NCBI RefSeq assembly: GCF_024494655.1
Contig: NZ_JANHDL010000003.1
Span: 124,001-188,000, forward strand
Reading direction: 5' to 3'
Length of the DNA: 64,000 nt
Source: Halorubrum laminariae
GTDB taxonomy: Archaea; Halobacteriota; Halobacteria; Halobacteriales; Haloferacaceae
Shown: positions 37,752 to 47,405 of the stretch, in pieces
How the letters are laid out: each line of letters begins with the position of its first letter
Position numbering within the stretch: the first letter of the stretch is position 1
Notes under the pieces: model-generated
What the model saw: only the letters and a program-made list of their open reading frames with translations
What the model was told of the DNA's origin: nothing
Databases searched by the model: none
Made by a program: the position numbers and the translations under genes

Positions 37752-38777
37752 TCAGTGTCCCCAGAGGTTCCCCTCAGAGTCGTACCGCGCGTCCATGATC
37801 CGGTCCCACTGCGCGTCCGAGAGCGCGAGATCCGTCGCGGCGACGTTCTCCGTGAGCTGGTCTGTCGTGCGCGCGCCGACGATGGGGACGCACGTGAACT
37901 CGTCCCACTCGGTGAGCCACGCGAGCGCGACCTGCGCCGGCGTCGCGTCGAGTTCGTCTGCGACCTCGCGAACCGCGTCAAGTACCTTCCACCCGCGCTC
38001 GGAGAGGTAGAAGCGCTCGAACCGGTCGTCGAAGCTCGCGCGCGACCCGTCCGGCGCGATCACCTTTTCGGGGTCGGCGGGGTCGGCGCGCTCGTACTTT
38101 CCGGTGAGGAAGCCGCCGGCGAGCGGGGAGTACGGACAGACGGCGATGTCCTGGTCGATACAGACGTCGAGGTACTCTTTAACATCCTCGTAGTAGCCGG
38201 CGTGGTGAAGCGGCTGGACCACGTCGAATCCGGTGTAGTCGTTGGCGTCTGCGGTCCACAACGCCTTCGTCAGCTGCCACGCCGCCATCGTCGACGCGCC
38301 GAGGTAGTGGACCTTCCCCGCGGAGACCAGCTCATCGAGCACGCGCATCGTCTCCTCGATGGGCGTCTCCTCGTCGAAGCGGTGGATGTAGTAGATGTCG
38401 AGGTAGTCGGTGTCGAGCCGGTCGAGCGTTCCCTCGATCTGCGCCCGGATATGCTTACGTCCCAGCCCCGAGTCGTTGGGGCCGGGCTCGCCGCGGCCGT
38501 CGAACGGGAAGTACACCTTCGAGGCGATCACGTAATCCTCGCGGTCGCGCTCCGCGAGCCAGTCGCCGACGTACTCCTCGCTCGTCCCGTTCGGCGTCCC
38601 GTAGACGTTCGCCGTGTCGATGAAGTTGATTCCGTGGTCGGCGGCGGCATCGAGCAGTTCGTGGGCCTCCTCTCGACCCGTCTCTACGACGCCGTTCGTC
38701 TCTCGCCCGAATCGCCACGTCCCGAAACAGAGTTCGGAGACGGACAGTCCTGTGTTGCCGAGTCGTCGGTAGTCCAT
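37752..38777 (-). CDS. Aldo/keto reductase
   Basis: 341 residues, AKR barrel of the potassium-channel-beta / YghZ-like type. Catalytic Asp54 and Tyr59 (NFIDTANVYG), Lys in VIASKVYFPF and His in IYYIHRFDEE. C-terminal NADP-binding GARTTDQLTENV. The ATG at 38777 was chosen over the GTG at 38783. Substrate unknown. Confidence 0.9.
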   Translation of the reverse strand: MDYRRLGNTGLSVSELCFGTWRFGRETNGVVETGREEAHELLDAAADHGINFIDTANVYGTPNGTSEEYVGDWLAERDREDYVIASKVYFPFDGRGEPGPNDSGLGRKHIRAQIEGTLDRLDTDYLDIYYIHRFDEETPIEETMRVLDELVSAGKVHYLGASTMAAWQLTKALWTADANDYTGFDVVQPLHHAGYYEDVKEYLDVCIDQDIAVCPYSPLAGGFLTGKYERADPADPEKVIAPDGSRASFDDRFERFYLSERGWKVLDAVREVADELDATPAQVALAWLTEWDEFTCVPIVGARTTDQLTENVAATDLALSDAQWDRIMDARYDSEGNLWGH

Positions 38778-38862
38778 ACCCACTCTTCACACCCGCCGTT
38801 TTATAAAGCGTGACGACAGCGGCGGACGCCACGGTTATGATGTACGACGAAGTAGCGTGCTC

Positions 38863-39561
38863 ATGGAGTACGATTCCATCTCGACGGTCACGGTCGACTC
38901 GTACAGCACGCTCGTCGACATCGGGTCACAGGAGGCGGTGCTCGAAGCGCACGTCGACGGACTGGACGACGCGGAGTCCGTCTCGCAGCTGTGGCGCGCG
39001 CAGTACCTCCAGTACTCGATGATCGCCAACGACATCGACGCCTACCGACCGTTCTGGGACCTCATCGGACAGGGACTCCGATACGCCCTCGAAGCGAACG
39101 GCTACGACGTGCCGAAAGCCACCCGCGACGAGATCCGACGCACCGTCTACGAGGACGAACTCTCCATCTTCGACGACGTCAAAGAGGGGATCGGACGCAT
39201 CACCGACGCGGGCTACGAGGTGTACATCATCTCGAACGGCTCTCCCGAGATGCTGGACCATCTGGTCGCGGCCGCCGACCTCGGCGACACCGTGACGGAC
39301 GCGATAAGCGCCCACGAGGTCGAGACGTACAAGCCGGATGCGGCGATTTACGAACACGCGGCCGAGCGAACGGGCACGCCCATCGACGAGGTGCTCCACG
39401 CCTCCGGCGGCGGGATGCGCGACGTCTGGGGCGCGAAACACGCCGGGATGTCGACGGCGTGGGTCTCCCGCCCGGGAGAGGAACTCCCGACGGAGGAGCT
39501 AGGCCCCGAGCCCGACATCGTCATCGAGGACTTCCACGACCTCGCCGACCGGTTGGAGTGA
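38863..39561 (+). CDS. HAD superfamily hydrolase, haloacid dehalogenase type II-like
   Basis: 232 residues. Nucleophile Asp12 lies in TVTVDSYSTLVD, where most relatives have D-x-Y/F-G-T-L; Ser/Asn in IISNGSPEML, Lys in ETYKPDAAIYEHA and the acidic loop GGGMRDVWGAKHAGM complete the HAD motifs. It probably acts as a 2-haloacid dehalogenase or phosphatase. An in-frame GTG two codons upstream is possible. Transcribed with the following SDR gene (56 nt gap). Confidence 0.85.
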   Translation: MEYDSISTVTVDSYSTLVDIGSQEAVLEAHVDGLDDAESVSQLWRAQYLQYSMIANDIDAYRPFWDLIGQGLRYALEANGYDVPKATRDEIRRTVYEDELSIFDDVKEGIGRITDAGYEVYIISNGSPEMLDHLVAAADLGDTVTDAISAHEVETYKPDAAIYEHAAERTGTPIDEVLHASGGGMRDVWGAKHAGMSTAWVSRPGEELPTEELGPEPDIVIEDFHDLADRLE

Positions 39562-39616
39562 GTCGATCGCGGGTGCCGGCGTGCGTTTTATGCGCGCGCT
39601 GCGCGACCGTTCGCAC

Positions 39617-40357
39617 ATGACGACGCTCGACGACGCGGCGGTGCTGGTGACGGGCGCGAGTTCGGGGATCGGCGAGGCGACCGCGCACGCGCTCGCGGAG
39701 CGCGGCGCGAACGTCGCACTGTTGGCCCGTCGCAAGGAGAAACTCGAATCGATCGCCGAGGCGCTCCGCACCGAGTACGACGCGCAGGCCCTCGTCGTGC
39801 CCGGAAATATCCGCGATCCGGCGACCGCCGAGGCCGCGATCGCGGCCGTCGTCGACGCGTTCGGCGGCCTCGACGTGGTCGTCTCCAACGCCGGGATCGG
39901 GCGCGGCGGCGACGTCGAGACGATGACGGACGAGGAGTACGCGGCGATGCAGGAGACGAACGTCGACGGGACCTTCTTCCTCACCCGAGAGGCGCTGCCG
40001 CACCTGAAGACGAGCGAGGGATCGCTCGTCGTCGTCGGGAGCTTCGCTGGGAAGTTCCCTCGCCCGTTCAATCCCGTGTACGCCGCGACGAAGTGGTGGG
40101 TGCGCGGGTTCGCTCACAGCGTCGCGGCGCAGGTCGGAGACGAGGGCGTCGCCGTGAGCGTGGTCAATCCCTCGGAGGTCCGGACCGAGTTCGGCAGCGA
40201 GGACGGCGAGCCGTTCGAAGAACGATTCCAGCCGGGATCGGTGACAGAGCCGGAAGAGGTCGCCGAGGCGATCGCCTTCGCGGCGTCGCGACCGGGATCG
40301 ACCGCCCAAGAGATCGACCTCTACCGCCGTGACAAGTACGCTGACACGATGGGCTGA
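39617..40357 (+). CDS. Short-chain dehydrogenase/reductase
   Basis: 246-residue classical SDR. Cofactor motif TGASSGIG near residue 12, VSNAGIG, catalytic Ser in VVVGSFAGK and YxxxK in YAATK. NAD(P)-dependent alcohol/ketone oxidoreductase of YdfG-like type. The stop codon is immediately followed by a 17-nt repeat unit that resembles the 17811-17929 tract. Confidence 0.9.
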   Translation: MTTLDDAAVLVTGASSGIGEATAHALAERGANVALLARRKEKLESIAEALRTEYDAQALVVPGNIRDPATAEAAIAAVVDAFGGLDVVVSNAGIGRGGDVETMTDEEYAAMQETNVDGTFFLTREALPHLKTSEGSLVVVGSFAGKFPRPFNPVYAATKWWVRGFAHSVAAQVGDEGVAVSVVNPSEVRTEFGSEDGEPFEERFQPGSVTEPEEVAEAIAFAASRPGSTAQEIDLYRRDKYADTMG

Positions 40358-40385
40358 CAGTCACGGACGGTCACGGACGGTCACG
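40356..40385. repeat. Single 17-nt unit plus a partial 11-nt tandem repeat
   Basis: GACAGTCACGGACGGTC at 40356-40372 matches the unit at 17913-17929 in 16 of 17 bases. It is followed by further TCACGGACGG duplication. It overlaps the SDR stop codon on one side and the stop codon of the 36-residue zinc-knuckle gene on the other. Confidence 0.7.
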
Positions 40386-40481
40386 CATCGGTGCACCACA
40401 CTCCGGACAGGTGTCCCGCTCACACGAGACAGCCAAGTCACACTCCGGACAGAACCGCCGGTCGCAGGCCGAATCTCCCAT
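40371..40481 (-). CDS. 36-residue double zinc-knuckle protein
   Basis: A short gene easily missed by length cut-offs. ATG at 40481, TGA at 40371-40373. It has two CPEC knuckles, Cys11-Cys14 and Cys25-Cys28, plus Cys6 and Cys20, six Cys in 36 residues with the order FCPECDLAVSC and TCPECGAPM. That is enough for one or two zinc sites. Haloarchaea are known for many such very small zinc-finger proteins, some affecting biofilm and motility. It lies between the SDR and the aminotransferase, downstream of the latter's opposite-strand neighbours. Role unknown. Confidence 0.75.
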   Translation of the reverse strand: MGDSACDRRFCPECDLAVSCERDTCPECGAPMRDRP

Positions 40482-40562
40482 GGTCGGATTTGACGTGACT
40501 CGCTCACAAAAAGCTCCGGCTCGGACGGGCCCGAGAAACAAGGCCTCACAGCGGGACGCGAG

Positions 40563-41735
40563 CTACGCCTCGTATCCCTGCGCGGCGAGCGCATCCTCCA
40601 GTGCGGCCAGTACGTACTCGACATTTTTCGGCCGCGCGGAGTGGCCCATACACCCGATCCGCCAGATGTCGCCAGCGAGATCACCGAGGCCGGAGGCGAT
40701 TTCGATATCGTACTCGGCGAGCAGGTGATCGATGACGGCGGCGTCGTCGACGCCGTCGGGGACGCGCACGGCGTTCAGGCTCGGGAGCCAGTACTCGTCG
40801 GCCGCGTTCATTTCCAAGCCGAGGTCCTGTAAGCCGGCTTTTAGCTCGCCGGCGACCTCGTTGTGGCGCTCCCACCGCGCTTCTATTCCCTCCTCTGCGA
40901 CCAGTCTGAGCGCCTCGCGGAGCGCGTAGACGTTCGTGATCGGCGCGGTGTGGTGATACGATCGCTCGTCGCCCCAGTACCCCTCAAGGAGCGAGAGGTC
41001 GAGGTACCACGACTTGGGCGGCTCCTCCCGATCGAGCACCTTGTCCATCGCCCGATCGTTGAGCGTGAGCGGGCTCGCACCGGGTGGACACGAGATGCAC
41101 TTTTGCGGACCCGAGTACGCGACATCGATGTCCCACTCGTCGACCCGCAGTTCGACGCCACCGAACGACGTGACGGAGTCGGCTATCACGTACGCATCGT
41201 GTGCGTGTGCGATGTCGGTCAGTTCCGGGACGTTCGGCTGTAACACGCCCGTTGAGGTCTCGGCGTGGACGAAGCCGAACACGTCCGGCTGGTGTTCGTC
41301 GAACGCGTGCTCGACGTCGACGGGGTCGAGCGGCTCGCCCCACGGCGCGTCGACCGTGACCACCTCGCCGCCGGCGCGCTCGGCCATCGAGCGCATTCGA
41401 CCGCCGAAGTAGCCGTTCGTCGGAACCAACATCGTATCGCCGGGTTCGACGAGGTTGCCGATCGCGGCTTCCATCGACGCGGAACCGGTTCCGGAGACGG
41501 GAATCGTCCACTGGTTGTCAGTCCGGAACGTGTATCGAAGCAGATCCTGAACCTCGTCCATGATCTCGATGAACGACGGGTCGAGGTGGCCGACGAGTGG
41601 CGTGCTCATCGCCCTGAGCACCCGCGGATGCACGTCGCTCGGACCGGGGCCCATCAGCGTTCGGTCCGGCGGCGTCAGCTCGTCGACCGCGGGCGCGGCC
41701 TCCGTCGAGCGCTCTACCTGCGGGGTTTCGCTCAT
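40563..41735 (-). CDS. Class V aminotransferase, alanine--glyoxylate type
   Basis: 390 residues. PLP lysine is Lys212 in VAYSGPQKCISCPPG; GPGPSDVHPRVLRAM and ETSTGVLQP are typical of alanine/serine-glyoxylate aminotransferases. N-terminal 20 residues are a variable acidic tail. Small zinc-knuckle gene lies about 80 nt downstream on the same strand. Exact amino donor not certain. Confidence 0.88.
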   Translation of the reverse strand: MSETPQVERSTEAAPAVDELTPPDRTLMGPGPSDVHPRVLRAMSTPLVGHLDPSFIEIMDEVQDLLRYTFRTDNQWTIPVSGTGSASMEAAIGNLVEPGDTMLVPTNGYFGGRMRSMAERAGGEVVTVDAPWGEPLDPVDVEHAFDEHQPDVFGFVHAETSTGVLQPNVPELTDIAHAHDAYVIADSVTSFGGVELRVDEWDIDVAYSGPQKCISCPPGASPLTLNDRAMDKVLDREEPPKSWYLDLSLLEGYWGDERSYHHTAPITNVYALREALRLVAEEGIEARWERHNEVAGELKAGLQDLGLEMNAADEYWLPSLNAVRVPDGVDDAAVIDHLLAEYDIEIASGLGDLAGDIWRIGCMGHSARPKNVEYVLAALEDALAAQGYEA

Positions 41736-41834
41736 ACCGGATATGGCGGCGGTGACCGTCAAAAGTTCAGCGGAACGATCGTTCGTGTGCCACTTTGGCG
41801 CACGGGCGGGCGTAGATGGCAGCGGCGGCAGGTC

Positions 41835-43793
41835 CTAGGCGGCGTCGACGAAGTCCGGACGGGTCCGTTTCTCGTCGCGTTCGTCGGTGAGGTGATCGAC
41901 GAAGGTGTCGACGTCGACGTCGCCGCGCTGGTTCTCGAAGCGGTCGCGCACGGAGACAGTCCCCGCCTCCGCCTCGTCGTCGCCGACAACGACCATGTAC
42001 GGGAGCCGGTCGTCGTGGCCGGCGCGGATCTTGCGGCCGACCGTCCAGTCGCGGTCTTCGACCTCGACGCGGAAGCCGGCGTCTTCCAGATCGTTTTTCA
42101 CGCGGTGCGCGTAGCCGAGCGTCTCGTCGGAGACGGGGAGAATACGAACCTGCTTTGGCGCGAGCCACAGCGGGAAGTCGCCGTCGAAGTGCTCGATGAG
42201 CACCATGAAGAAGCGCTCGTAGCTGCCGTACAGCGCCCGGTGGATCATCACCGGCTGGTGCTCTTCGTTGTCCTCGCCGGTATACGTGAGATCGAACCGT
42301 TCGGGCATGTTGAAGTCGAGTTGGACGGTCGGACCGTCCCAAACGCGACCCAGCGCGTCCTCGAAGCCAAAGTCGATCTTCGGTCCGTAAAAGGCTCCGT
42401 CGCCCGGCTCGACGTCGTAGTCGTAGCCCCCCGATTCGAGCACGTCGCGGAGCTGTTCTTCCGCCGACTCCCAGATCTCGTCGCCGCCGACGGATTTGTC
42501 CGGGCGGGTCGCCAGCGCGACCTCGACCTCCAGATCCAGCGTCTCGACGACCTCGAAGATCATCTCGATCACTGATTCGATCTCCTGTCGGATCTGGTCC
42601 GGCCGCACGAACAGGTGGCCGTCGTCGATGGTGAACGACCATACCCGCGAGAGCCCGGAGAGTTCGCCGCGCTGCTCTTTCCGGTACACCTTCCCGTTCT
42701 CGAAGTAGCGCTGCGGGAGGTCGCGGTACGACCACGACTGCTGGTCGAAAATCGTCGCGTGGCCCGGGCAGTTCATCGGCTTCAGCCCGTACTCCTCGTC
42801 GTTGACATCGAGGAGGAACATGTCGTCTTTGTAGTTCTCGTAGTGACCCGACTTCTTCCACAGCTCGGTCCGGAACACGTGTGGCGTCTCGACCTCTTCG
42901 TAGCCGTGATCGCGGTTGAGCTCGTTCGCGAAGTCCGACAGCTCGCGGAGCACGGTCTTGCCCGGTGGGTGGTATAAGGGGAGGCCGGGACCGGTCACGG
43001 TCGGGATCGAAAAGAGGTTCATCTCTTGGCCGATCTTCCGGTGGTCGCGCTCTTTGGCCTGCTCGCGCATCTCCAAGTGCTCTTCGAGGTCGGACTCCGA
43101 AGCGAACGCCGTGCCGTACACCCGAGTGAGGGTGTCGTTGTCCTCGTCACCGCGCCAGTAGGCGGCCGACACCTCAAGCAGAGTCGCCGCGCCGATCTCG
43201 CCGGTCGAGTCGACGTGCGGCCCCTGACAGAGATCCTGCCAGCCGTCCTGCACGTAGAAGGTGACCTCCTCGTCGTCGGCCTCTTCCTCCAGAATCTGTC
43301 GTTTGTACTCGTTGTCAGCGTAGATCGCTTTCGCCTCCTCCCGGCTCCTGACGACCCGCTCGATGTCGTAGTCGGCCGCGATGATTTCATCCATCTCGGC
43401 TTCGATCGCGTCGAGGTCGTCCTCGTCGAGGTCGACATCGGTCACGTCGTAGTAGAACCCCTCGTCGGTCGGTGGACCGATCGTGAGCGTCGCCTCGGAG
43501 TGGAGTCGCTGGAGCGCCTGCGCGAAGACGTGCGCGGCGGAGTGACGCAGTACCGTGAGGTACTCGTCGGACTGATCCGTGACGATCTCGATCTGCGCGC
43601 CGTCGTGGACCGCGGCGTGTTTCTCGACGAGTTCGCCGTCGATCTTCCCCGCCACGGTGTCGCGGCCGAGTCCGGGCCCGATCTCGTAGGCGACGTCTTC
43701 GACCGTCGCTCCCGCCGGAACGTCGAGTTCTGATCCATCCGGGAGGACGACCGTCACCGCGGCGTCGTCGGCCTCCACATCGGTCTCGCTCAT
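41835..43793 (-). CDS. thrS: Threonine--tRNA ligase
   Basis: 652-residue class II synthetase. Layout: TGS domain (about 1-70), editing domain with [11 protein letters not shown] and HVDSTGEIG (about 80-240), catalytic core with zinc ligands in MNCPGH and motif 2 [18 protein letters not shown] [11 protein letters not shown], motif 3 and the anticodon-binding C-terminus ([17 protein letters not shown]). The presence of the bacterial-type N2 editing domain is notable since many archaea use an unrelated editing domain. The start follows a short gap. Confidence 0.95.
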   Translation of the reverse strand: MSETDVEADDAAVTVVLPDGSELDVPAGATVEDVAYEIGPGLGRDTVAGKIDGELVEKHAAVHDGAQIEIVTDQSDEYLTVLRHSAAHVFAQALQRLHSEATLTIGPPTDEGFYYDVTDVDLDEDDLDAIEAEMDEIIAADYDIERVVRSREEAKAIYADNEYKRQILEEEADDEEVTFYVQDGWQDLCQGPHVDSTGEIGAATLLEVSAAYWRGDEDNDTLTRVYGTAFASESDLEEHLEMREQAKERDHRKIGQEMNLFSIPTVTGPGLPLYHPPGKTVLRELSDFANELNRDHGYEEVETPHVFRTELWKKSGHYENYKDDMFLLDVNDEEYGLKPMNCPGHATIFDQQSWSYRDLPQRYFENGKVYRKEQRGELSGLSRVWSFTIDDGHLFVRPDQIRQEIESVIEMIFEVVETLDLEVEVALATRPDKSVGGDEIWESAEEQLRDVLESGGYDYDVEPGDGAFYGPKIDFGFEDALGRVWDGPTVQLDFNMPERFDLTYTGEDNEEHQPVMIHRALYGSYERFFMVLIEHFDGDFPLWLAPKQVRILPVSDETLGYAHRVKNDLEDAGFRVEVEDRDWTVGRKIRAGHDDRLPYMVVVGDDEAEAGTVSVRDRFENQRGDVDVDTFVDHLTDERDEKRTRPDFVDAA

Positions 43794-43875
43794 ACCTCCT
43801 CGAAGCCGGACGAGCGGCATAAGTGTGTTCGATTCGCTGTTTCGACCGAACACGCGGTGTCCCCTCGTCTCGCGA

Positions 43876-44298
43876 TTAGCTGCGCAGCCGTTCGTGTTCC
43901 ACCTTCATGCATCGGTCCTGCACCACGTCGATCCCGTCAGCTTCCGCCTCAGCTGCCGCCTCGTCGTGGCTGATCCCGAGTTGGAGCCAGACCGTGCCGG
44001 CGTCGCCCCGTTCGGCGTGACGATCCCGCACAGCCGCGACGATCTCCGGAACCTCGTCGCTCGGGCGGAACACGTCGACGATATCGATCTCGACTGGCAC
44101 GTCCCCGAGCGTGTCGTACACGGTCTCGCCGAGGATCTCGTCAGCAAAGGGGTTCACCGGAACCACGCGGTAGCCCTGTCGCTGGAGATACGCCGGCACC
44201 TCGTGGGCGGCCTTCCCGGGCGACGACGAACAGCCGATGACGGCGATCGTGTCGGCATCGAACACGGCGTCGAGCGCGGCATCGTCAGTGATAGGCAT
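43876..44298 (-). CDS. CoA-binding (YccU-type) protein
   Basis: 140 residues, Rossmann fold. [21 protein letters not shown] carries the CoA/nucleotide-binding glycine loop and [19 protein letters not shown] the second half-motif of the YccU/CoA_binding_2 family. C-terminal Cys in [11 protein letters not shown] is conserved in this family. Precise function unknown. Same strand as thrS, 80 nt upstream. Confidence 0.85.
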   Translation of the reverse strand: MPITDDAALDAVFDADTIAVIGCSSSPGKAAHEVPAYLQRQGYRVVPVNPFADEILGETVYDTLGDVPVEIDIVDVFRPSDEVPEIVAAVRDRHAERGDAGTVWLQLGISHDEAAAEAEADGIDVVQDRCMKVEHERLRS

Positions 44299-44369
44299 GC
44301 GTCGGACTACGCGCCGGCACACCGTAAAACATCCTCCGGATCGCCTCGAATCGTCCCCGAATTCCTGTC

Positions 44370-44972
44370 TCAGGCGAGTCGGATCTCGGGTTCCTCGTCT
44401 TCCGAGAGTGTAATAACGCCGTCGAAGAGCTGCTTTATCGTGTTCATTTCCTTATCGTCGTGTGCGGTCGAATCAATGCTGAACAGCCCGAGTCCGTTCA
44501 CGCTCTGGATCCGACCGGTGAACACGTGGAGAAAGCGGAACACGGTCTGTAAGTCCGAGTACATCAACAGCGTCGACAGCGAGTGAACCATCACGCGGTT
44601 TCGGTCGATGCCGCGGTCGCCGAACGCCTGTAGGAACTCGGAGAGCTTGATACCGATTCCCGTCATGTCGACGGGCGACGACGCGTACTTAATCCGGTCC
44701 GACTCTCCCGGGTCGCTGACGCCCTGTTGGCGGGTGACGCAGTCGATGACGGCGACGGGCTTGCCGTCGTAGGACGTGCGTTTAGCGTAGTCTTTCAATA
44801 CGCGGTCGCCGCTGTCTTTCGTCGTGACGATGATAGCACCGTCGCCACTGTCAGTTCCTTCCGCCAACATGTCCAACATTAGCGACCGCTTGCCGCTCAG
44901 GGGTGGTCCCGTCAACAGGATATTCGTGCCGAGTTCTACCTCCTCCTCGAAGTGAGGACTCAGGTCATACAT
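44370..44972 (-). CDS. RAD55/KaiC-like RecA-fold ATPase
   Basis: 200 residues. Walker A is LLTGPPLSGKRSL, preceded by the typical NILLTGP strand; Walker B-like strand RVMVHSLSTLLMY lacks the acidic residue of true KaiC. A start at 44978 (GTG) is possible. The family is common in haloarchaea, often as a regulator or in signal transduction. Same strand as the CoA-binding gene. Confidence 0.75.
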   Translation of the reverse strand: MYDLSPHFEEEVELGTNILLTGPPLSGKRSLMLDMLAEGTDSGDGAIIVTTKDSGDRVLKDYAKRTSYDGKPVAVIDCVTRQQGVSDPGESDRIKYASSPVDMTGIGIKLSEFLQAFGDRGIDRNRVMVHSLSTLLMYSDLQTVFRFLHVFTGRIQSVNGLGLFSIDSTAHDDKEMNTIKQLFDGVITLSEDEEPEIRLA

Positions 44973-45183
44973 AGGCACACCTCAGAGATGGCTGCAGAAA
45001 TTCGGGCCGCTCATTCGGCTGTGACGCCATACGACCAAGACACATCTAACTACAGAAACAATACCCAGTACGAATAATATTCTTTTTGATCGCCCACGAT
45101 GAGTAAGACCGACTGATGTCGTTCGGAACGGATCCGCACAGAATCGCGGGACTTAACACGGTCACAAAATGAACCGAATACAG

Positions 45184-45258
45184 GGGCGCTTAGCTCAGTC
45201 TGGATAGAGTGCTTGGCTTCGGACCAAGTTGTCGCGGGTTCAAATCCTGCAGCGCCCA
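45184..45258 (+). tRNA. tRNA-Arg(UCG)
   Basis: 75 nt fold cleanly: acceptor stem GGGCGCT/AGCGCCC, D arm GCTC..GAGT, anticodon arm CTTGG-CTTCGGA-CCAAG with anticodon TCG (decodes CGA), T arm GCGGG-TTCAAAT-CCTGC, discriminator A. No intron. CCA is not encoded. It sits about 330 nt from the left edge of the integrated element but its 3' end is not repeated there, so it is not the element's target. Confidence 0.96.
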
Positions 45259-45587
45259 TCTGAAATAAACCTTCTTCAGAGCAAATGCGAATACTCTCCT
45301 AGAGCACACAATACGCCTGTTTTCGTCCTTTTTGGGATTTCAGAATTTCCTCAAAAGCTTGCGCTAAACCCGTCTCTGAAAACGCCCCCTTCACGTCACC
45401 CGATTCTCTCCGCAAATCGGGGTGATCTGCGATGAGTTTGGGCTATCGATCGACTGAGAAATATCTATCCACTGTTAATAGCGCCGGTACACGTGCTGTA
45501 AACTGCGGGATCCAGTGAGCAGAGCCAACGTGACCACGCTCAGTACAGTGATGCGTCGCTCGCGATACTGATCGCGACGAAAAAACA
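45259..45587. other. Chromosomal flank left of the integrated element, no gene supported
   Basis: About 330 nt between tRNA-Arg and the first att copy. An inverted repeat (CGATTCTCTCCGCAAATCG-like) lies near 45400-45420. A 37-codon minus-strand frame (45475-45588) starts exactly at the att copy and reads like a membrane peptide (ITVLSVVTLALLTG); too weak to call a gene. Confidence 0.4.
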
Positions 45588-45600
45588 TGGACTCGCGGGG
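45588..45600. repeat. Outer att-like copy (13 nt)
   Basis: TGGACTCGCGGGG, identical to the reverse complement of the tRNA-Ala 3' end at 63889-63901. It is followed by an inverted repeat (GTCTCG...CGAGAC, 45601-45625) and the inner copy 71 nt away. Confidence 0.7.
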
Positions 45601-45658
45601 GTCTCGTGAGCGAAGCGAACGAGACCAAGCGGGGAAACGAGACGAACGAAGTGAGTCG

Positions 45659-45673
45659 AGTGGACTCGCGGGG
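45659..45673. other. Left attachment site of the integrated element
   Basis: AGTGGACTCGCGGGG, exactly repeated at 63887-63901 where it forms the 3' end of tRNA-Ala(GGC). The integrase stop codon is about 80 nt to the right, the usual place for an integrase next to its att site. Confidence 0.8.
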
Positions 45674-45751
45674 GCTTGCTCAATACGGGTGCCTGCCGAG
45701 GCTATGGTAGAAGACGCACCGTTTCCGCGTGGAGTGGAGTGTATCATCCGA

Positions 45752-46825
45752 CTACATCCCCTCTATGAAGTCACGGCGAATCTGCATTTTTTCGCGCTCA
45801 GTACGCTCGTCGTAGTGCTGATCAAGGATCTCCTTCGACACGTTCGATCGGTCAGTAACGACCTCCTGGGGCGTCCCAGTTCGCAAGTGCTGCGTGATCG
45901 ATCCACGACGGATGTCGTGTGGAGAGTGAGACGAGGGACAACCAGCCCGCTGACTGTGCTGTCTCCATTTACACGTCTCTGGCTCCTTGTCGTGTGGACA
46001 CTCACCGATTTCGCACGGCTGGGTGAGACGGTAGATCGTTTCCCGGATCGATGGGTCACTGAGTCGGCCGTACTGGCTGGTGATGAGAGGACGCCGACCG
46101 TGATCGTCAGTTGCTTCTTGACGATTGTGGTCGATGTAGTCCTGAATCACGTCGCAGTAGTGTGGACCCACCGCGATTGAACGCTCCGCAGCCTGTTTGT
46201 TTTTCAACGGAGTATCCGATTCCGGCTGATGCCGTAAGTCGAGACACTGCTGCTCCGGATCGAAGTTCTCGACGTCGAACGTTCGCAGGCTCCCGAGTCG
46301 GATCCCTGTGTGCCAGAGAAGAGCCATGATGACATGGTCTCGGCTGGCGTACGAGAACCGCTCAAGATGATCAAGGATCTCTTCGGCCCGATTGGCCTCA
46401 AGAAACACGTCACGAGCTTCTTCGCCCGAATCGATATCGGGAAGTTTGACGCGCTCTCTCAGCCCGGGCTCGACAGCCTCAATAGACGCACAGAATTCGA
46501 GGAAGACCCGAAACGTTTGGAGCTCACCTTGGAGAGTAACTGGCTGGATGTCTTTACTTCTCCAAGTGCGGTAGCGATGGAGATCTCTGCCAGTCAAGGC
46601 GTTCATCTCCTCGATTTCGTATTCGGTACAGAACTCAAGGAACCGTTCCAGCCGATAACCCTGGTTCTGATGTGACTTCTCAGAGAGGTCCGACTCTCGC
46701 TCAGCGAGATACCACTCCACGGCCTCGGCAGGCGTCGTAGGTTCGAGGTTCTCGCTCATAGGACCTCTTCTGTCCTGAACCTCGGAACCCTCAAAGGTAC
46801 TTCGGCGTCCGTCAGCTTCACTCAT
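45752..46825 (-). CDS. Tyrosine recombinase (element integrase)
   Basis: 357 residues. N-terminal SAM-like DNA-binding domain (about 30-125), catalytic domain with Arg176 (HTGIRLGSLRTF), His303-x-x-Arg306 (SPHDIRRGS) and nucleophile Tyr338 (ILDQHYDERT). An insertion with four cysteines (Cys271, 276, 285, 296) could bind zinc and is a haloarchaeal-integrase feature. Start overlaps the end of the upstream gene by 8 nt; ATG at 46759 is an alternative. It lies about 80 nt from the left att site, so it is the likely integrase of the element. Confidence 0.92.
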   Translation of the reverse strand: MSEADGRRSTFEGSEVQDRRGPMSENLEPTTPAEAVEWYLAERESDLSEKSHQNQGYRLERFLEFCTEYEIEEMNALTGRDLHRYRTWRSKDIQPVTLQGELQTFRVFLEFCASIEAVEPGLRERVKLPDIDSGEEARDVFLEANRAEEILDHLERFSYASRDHVIMALLWHTGIRLGSLRTFDVENFDPEQQCLDLRHQPESDTPLKNKQAAERSIAVGPHYCDVIQDYIDHNRQEATDDHGRRPLITSQYGRLSDPSIRETIYRLTQPCEIGECPHDKEPETCKWRQHSQRAGCPSSHSPHDIRRGSITQHLRTGTPQEVVTDRSNVSKEILDQHYDERTEREKMQIRRDFIEGM

Positions 46826-47192
46826 CCTCCACCCCAGTGTGGTTCGACGGAATATCCGGCTCGTGGAAAAGCTCGTTTAGTGACTTCGAGCGGGTTCCCT
46901 CCCGTTTTTCCGTCCACTCTGCAGCTCTTTCGATGAGGTGTAGAATTGTTGTGGCCTCATCGAGCTGTTTGATGGCGTCGTCGAGCTCTCGGAATTCATC
47001 AGAGAGGAGAACGGATCGGATTTCTCCGTTCTCACCCTTCCGACGCTCTTGGACGTTTGCGATTCGCGCGAGCGCGTCTTCTGCGTCCTTCGTTGCGGAC
47101 CAGTAGAGCTCTTCCTCACCCTCGGTGAGGGTATTGGCGTATGGGTAGTCGTAGTCGATGCGTTCGCGGTGAACGTTGGTGTCGATTTGCAT
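46818..47192 (-). CDS. Hypothetical helical protein coupled to the integrase
   Basis: 124 residues starting MQIDTNVHRERIDYDYPYA. Predominantly helical and charged (YWSATKDAEDALARIANVQE; ELDDAIKQLDEATTILHLIE), no enzymatic motif. The 8-nt overlap with the integrase start indicates coupled translation. A role in excision or control of integration is plausible by position only. The in-frame extension to 47258 is basic and unlikely. Confidence 0.6.
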   Translation of the reverse strand: MQIDTNVHRERIDYDYPYANTLTEGEEELYWSATKDAEDALARIANVQERRKGENGEIRSVLLSDEFRELDDAIKQLDEATTILHLIERAAEWTEKREGTRSKSLNELFHEPDIPSNHTGVEDE

Positions 47193-47405
47193 TCGTTCGG
47201 TGTGTCGCCGATTTCGGGTCCGGCGAACCCGGAGCGAACGCGGGTGAGGAAAACGCATTTACCGTACGCCTGCGAAGGTAGGCATACGGAGCGCCGTTCA
47301 CCGGTTCGCTCCTGATTGGTCGCTTCGACGCGTTGGGGATTGGTTTAGGGCCTTCCCCCCGCGTCATTCGATTCTTCTTAGCGAGTCACGACTCAGGGAC
47401 CCCAG

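Noticed and set aside
45184..45258. tRNA-Arg as target of the integrated element
   Set aside because: Its 3' end is not duplicated in the window, while the tRNA-Ala 3' end is.
45475..45588. 37-codon membrane-like peptide starting at the outer att copy
   Set aside because: Start codon is made by the att sequence itself and there is no supporting promoter or family; likely chance.
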